Below, piece by piece: positions 62,463 through 64,000 of a stretch of 64,000 nucleotides of DNA. The notes under the pieces are model-generated. The model searched no databases. It was not told the origin of the DNA and was given only the letters and a program-made list of their open reading frames with translations. How positions within the stretch are numbered: the first letter of the stretch is position 1; the number at the start of each line of letters is the position of its first letter. Source of the DNA: Rhodococcus sp. KBS0724 (lineage in GTDB: Bacteria; Actinomycetota; Actinomycetes; Mycobacteriales; Mycobacteriaceae); the NCBI RefSeq assembly GCF_005938745.2, contig NZ_VCBX02000001.1, forward strand, positions 2,080,001-2,144,000, read 5' to 3'. Made by a program: the position numbers and the translations under genes.

Positions 62463-63581
62463 ATGAGGGGATCGACGATACGAACAGCGGGAGTCATCGG
62501 AGGCGGTATCGGGGGCCTGGCAACGGCGCTAGCGCTCGCGAACGCAGGCTGGACGGTCACGGTGTTCGAGAAAGCTCCGGTCCTTACCGAGGTGGGTGCC
62601 GGAATCACTTTGTGGCCGAACGCACTCGCCGCACTGGATCACCTCGGAATTGGCGATGACATTCGGAGCAGAGCCGCACCAGGCTGGGTAGGTGGGATAC
62701 GCAACCGCCAGGGTCGGTGGTTGCTGCGTACCAATGCGGAGAGGTTCCGTACGTTGCACGGCAACTTCGTGGCCATGCACCGCGCCGATCTGGTCGATGT
62801 TCTCCGCACAGCACTTCCGGAGTCGGTGACCTTACGACTCGGCGGCGCAGTCACCGCGATTGAAGTGGGTGGTGGGATTCGGTGTGGTGCTCGCACCGAA
62901 GATTTCGATCTGATCGTCGGCGCGGATGGAATAGACAGTCTCACGCGACGAGCAGTGTTCCCTGAGTATCCGGCTCCGCGGCCGCTGGGAATTCGCGCGT
63001 GGAGGTGGATTGTCGACGACGTCGATCTCGTCGATGTCGGTGTTGTCGAGGTCGGGGGGATCCTCGGTGCAGGAGGAGAATTCGGCATCGTTCCGCTGGG
63101 GAACGGGCGGTTGTACGTTTTTGCTGCCGCCCGACTGTCGAAGGAAGAACCGGACCCGTCGCTGGATGCTTTTCTGCACTGGCCGGATCCCGTTCCTCAA
63201 CTCATCTCCGCAGTTGCACGGCAGATGATTCTTCGGCACGACATCAGAGATCTTCCAGCGTTGCCGTCGTTCGTTCGAGAAAGCGTTGTGCTCGTTGGTG
63301 ACGCCGCGCATGCGATGGGGCCGCATCTCGGTCAAGGTGCATGTCAGGCTCTCGAGGACGCTGTCACGCTGGGCGCTCATGCTCATGATGTGGCTACCTA
63401 TGATTACCTTCGCACCAAGAGGACCCATCGCCTTCAAAAACGCTCGCGCCGGTCCGCCCGAATAATCCTCACGCGAGGTGCCGGCACTACGCTCGTTCGA
63501 GACTTCGCACTGCGAGCGCTCCCGTCCGAGTTGTTTCTTCGGGGGATGGGATCGAACTTCAGCACTCGAAACATGATGTAG
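62463..63581 (+). CDS. FAD-dependent aromatic monooxygenase-like protein
   Basis: 372 residues from the ATG at 62463. Class A flavoprotein hydroxylase: GxGxxG in GVIGGGIGGLA (about 10-20), the DG motif in LIVGADGIDS (about 150-160) and the FAD ribityl GD motif in VLVGDAAHAMGPHLGQG (about 278-294). It hydroxylates an aromatic or related substrate with NAD(P)H and O2. The substrate cannot be told; closest relatives by pattern are salicylate- and 6-hydroxynicotinate-type hydroxylases. Convergent with the TetR gene at the edge. Confidence 0.85.
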   Translation: MRGSTIRTAGVIGGGIGGLATALALANAGWTVTVFEKAPVLTEVGAGITLWPNALAALDHLGIGDDIRSRAAPGWVGGIRNRQGRWLLRTNAERFRTLHGNFVAMHRADLVDVLRTALPESVTLRLGGAVTAIEVGGGIRCGARTEDFDLIVGADGIDSLTRRAVFPEYPAPRPLGIRAWRWIVDDVDLVDVGVVEVGGILGAGGEFGIVPLGNGRLYVFAAARLSKEEPDPSLDAFLHWPDPVPQLISAVARQMILRHDIRDLPALPSFVRESVVLVGDAAHAMGPHLGQGACQALEDAVTLGAHAHDVATYDYLRTKRTHRLQKRSRRSARIILTRGAGTTLVRDFALRALPSELFLRGMGSNFSTRNMM

Positions 63582-63592
63582 TTCTTCGAGTC

Positions 63593-64000
63593 CTAGGAAC
63601 GAGAAGGATCCCAGGTAGCCATACCCAGAATGATCAGTCGTAGTTGCTTCTCGGCCCGCGCGATCACGACGTCTTCGCTGGGATAACCCGGTGCGTCGGC
63701 GTCGAGGAGTGCAACGACGGCAGTGAACATCGCGCCGACGATCAGGTCGGCGGCAATCTCAAGATCATCGTGTCGCCACTTTTCCAGGCCCGCCATTCGC
63801 GAGAGGTCGACGGTGAGTTCGCTGACAAACAATCGCATCTCGGTACTGATGGCGCGTCGTATCTCGCTGATGCCGCCGTAGCGTTCGCGGCACAGGAAGC
63901 GAAACTCTCGCTCGTGTGAATGAACCTGGCGGACAAGAATATCGAGTGAGGTTCCGGCATTCTTGGGACTGGGGTCGCGTCTGGCATCACGCAACATTTG
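63593..64000 (-). CDS. TetR family regulator, N-terminus outside the window
   Basis: The last 135 residues of a TetR protein; the HTH lies beyond the right edge. The visible part shows the C-terminal pattern REFRFLCRERYGGISEIRRA and the helical ligand domain. The frame stays open to base 64000. Assignment by C-terminal pattern only. Confidence 0.7.
   Translation of the reverse strand, partial: QMLRDARRDPSPKNAGTSLDILVRQVHSHEREFRFLCRERYGGISEIRRAISTEMRLFVSELTVDLSRMAGLEKWRHDDLEIAADLIVGAMFTAVVALLDADAPGYPSEDVVIARAEKQLRLIILGMATWDPSRS

Overview
The window is a high-GC actinobacterial chromosome segment from a mycolic-acid-producing member of the Mycobacteriales, most probably a Rhodococcus. The reasons are the giant type I fatty acid synthase with its own acpS, the mycolate reductase CmrA, the maltosyltransferase GlgE, the mismatch endonuclease NucS, the high-GC insertion in 23S rRNA, and gene order matching Mycobacterium tuberculosis. 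The genus is an inference from gene content; no database search was run.

Layout. 1-2177: 3' two thirds of a 23S rRNA gene, 5S rRNA and the rrn terminator. 2333-27776: a block that follows the M. tuberculosis order Rv1318c-Rv1343c almost gene for gene: HAMP adenylyl cyclase, nucS and a tiny zinc-finger partner gene, a DivIVA-domain coiled-coil protein, methylmalonyl-CoA epimerase, thiolase, a thioredoxin-fold/TPR protein, the glycogen/alpha-glucan genes glgB-glgE divergent from glgP, dinG, pncB-pncA, clpS, a DUF2017 protein, a P1 (DmpA/NylC-type) hydrolase, rhomboid protease, a metallo-beta-lactamase-fold phosphodiesterase, rph, rdgB and two small membrane proteins. mec-cysO-cysM and murI, which lie in this block in M. 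tuberculosis, are not here. 27897-29135: tRNA-Leu, an unknown protein and the fas control region; this is the synteny junction. 29136-50914: a second block in the reverse of the Rv2509-Rv2524c order: fas, acpS, TetR regulator, M20 peptidase, bcp, DUF3618 protein, two identical tRNA-Lys genes around an amidase gene, L,D-transpeptidase, tRNA-His, orn, a HerA-like ATPase, a lysA-family decarboxylase, a TIMP-like surface protein, and cmrA at the end of a padR-fadH-cmrA operon. 53627-64000: less conserved accessory DNA with an MFS transporter, thioesterase, alpha/beta hydrolase, a 1089-residue kinase-ATPase-LuxR regulator, TetR and IclR regulators, a FAD monooxygenase and a truncated TetR gene at the right edge.

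How the genes work together. FAS-I makes the acyl chains; AcpS, encoded 11 bases downstream, activates its carrier domain; CmrA performs the last reduction of mycolate synthesis; FadH and the thiolase act in beta-oxidation. GlgB, GlgE and GlgP build and degrade branched alpha-glucan. The adenylyl cyclase and the phosphodiesterase homologue could make and remove cAMP. NucS, DinG, RdgB, RNase PH and Orn serve DNA, nucleotide and RNA upkeep.

The most interesting signals are regulatory or small: paired TGAGG-N4-CCTCA palindromes before fas, a 109-bp direct repeat of tRNA-Lys around the amidase gene, mutually exclusive hairpins before the L,D-transpeptidase gene, a shared GTATGTATG operator core before padR and the thioesterase gene, and the zinc-finger gene fused by a 1-base overlap to nucS. 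I found no CRISPR array, insertion sequence, prophage or integrase.
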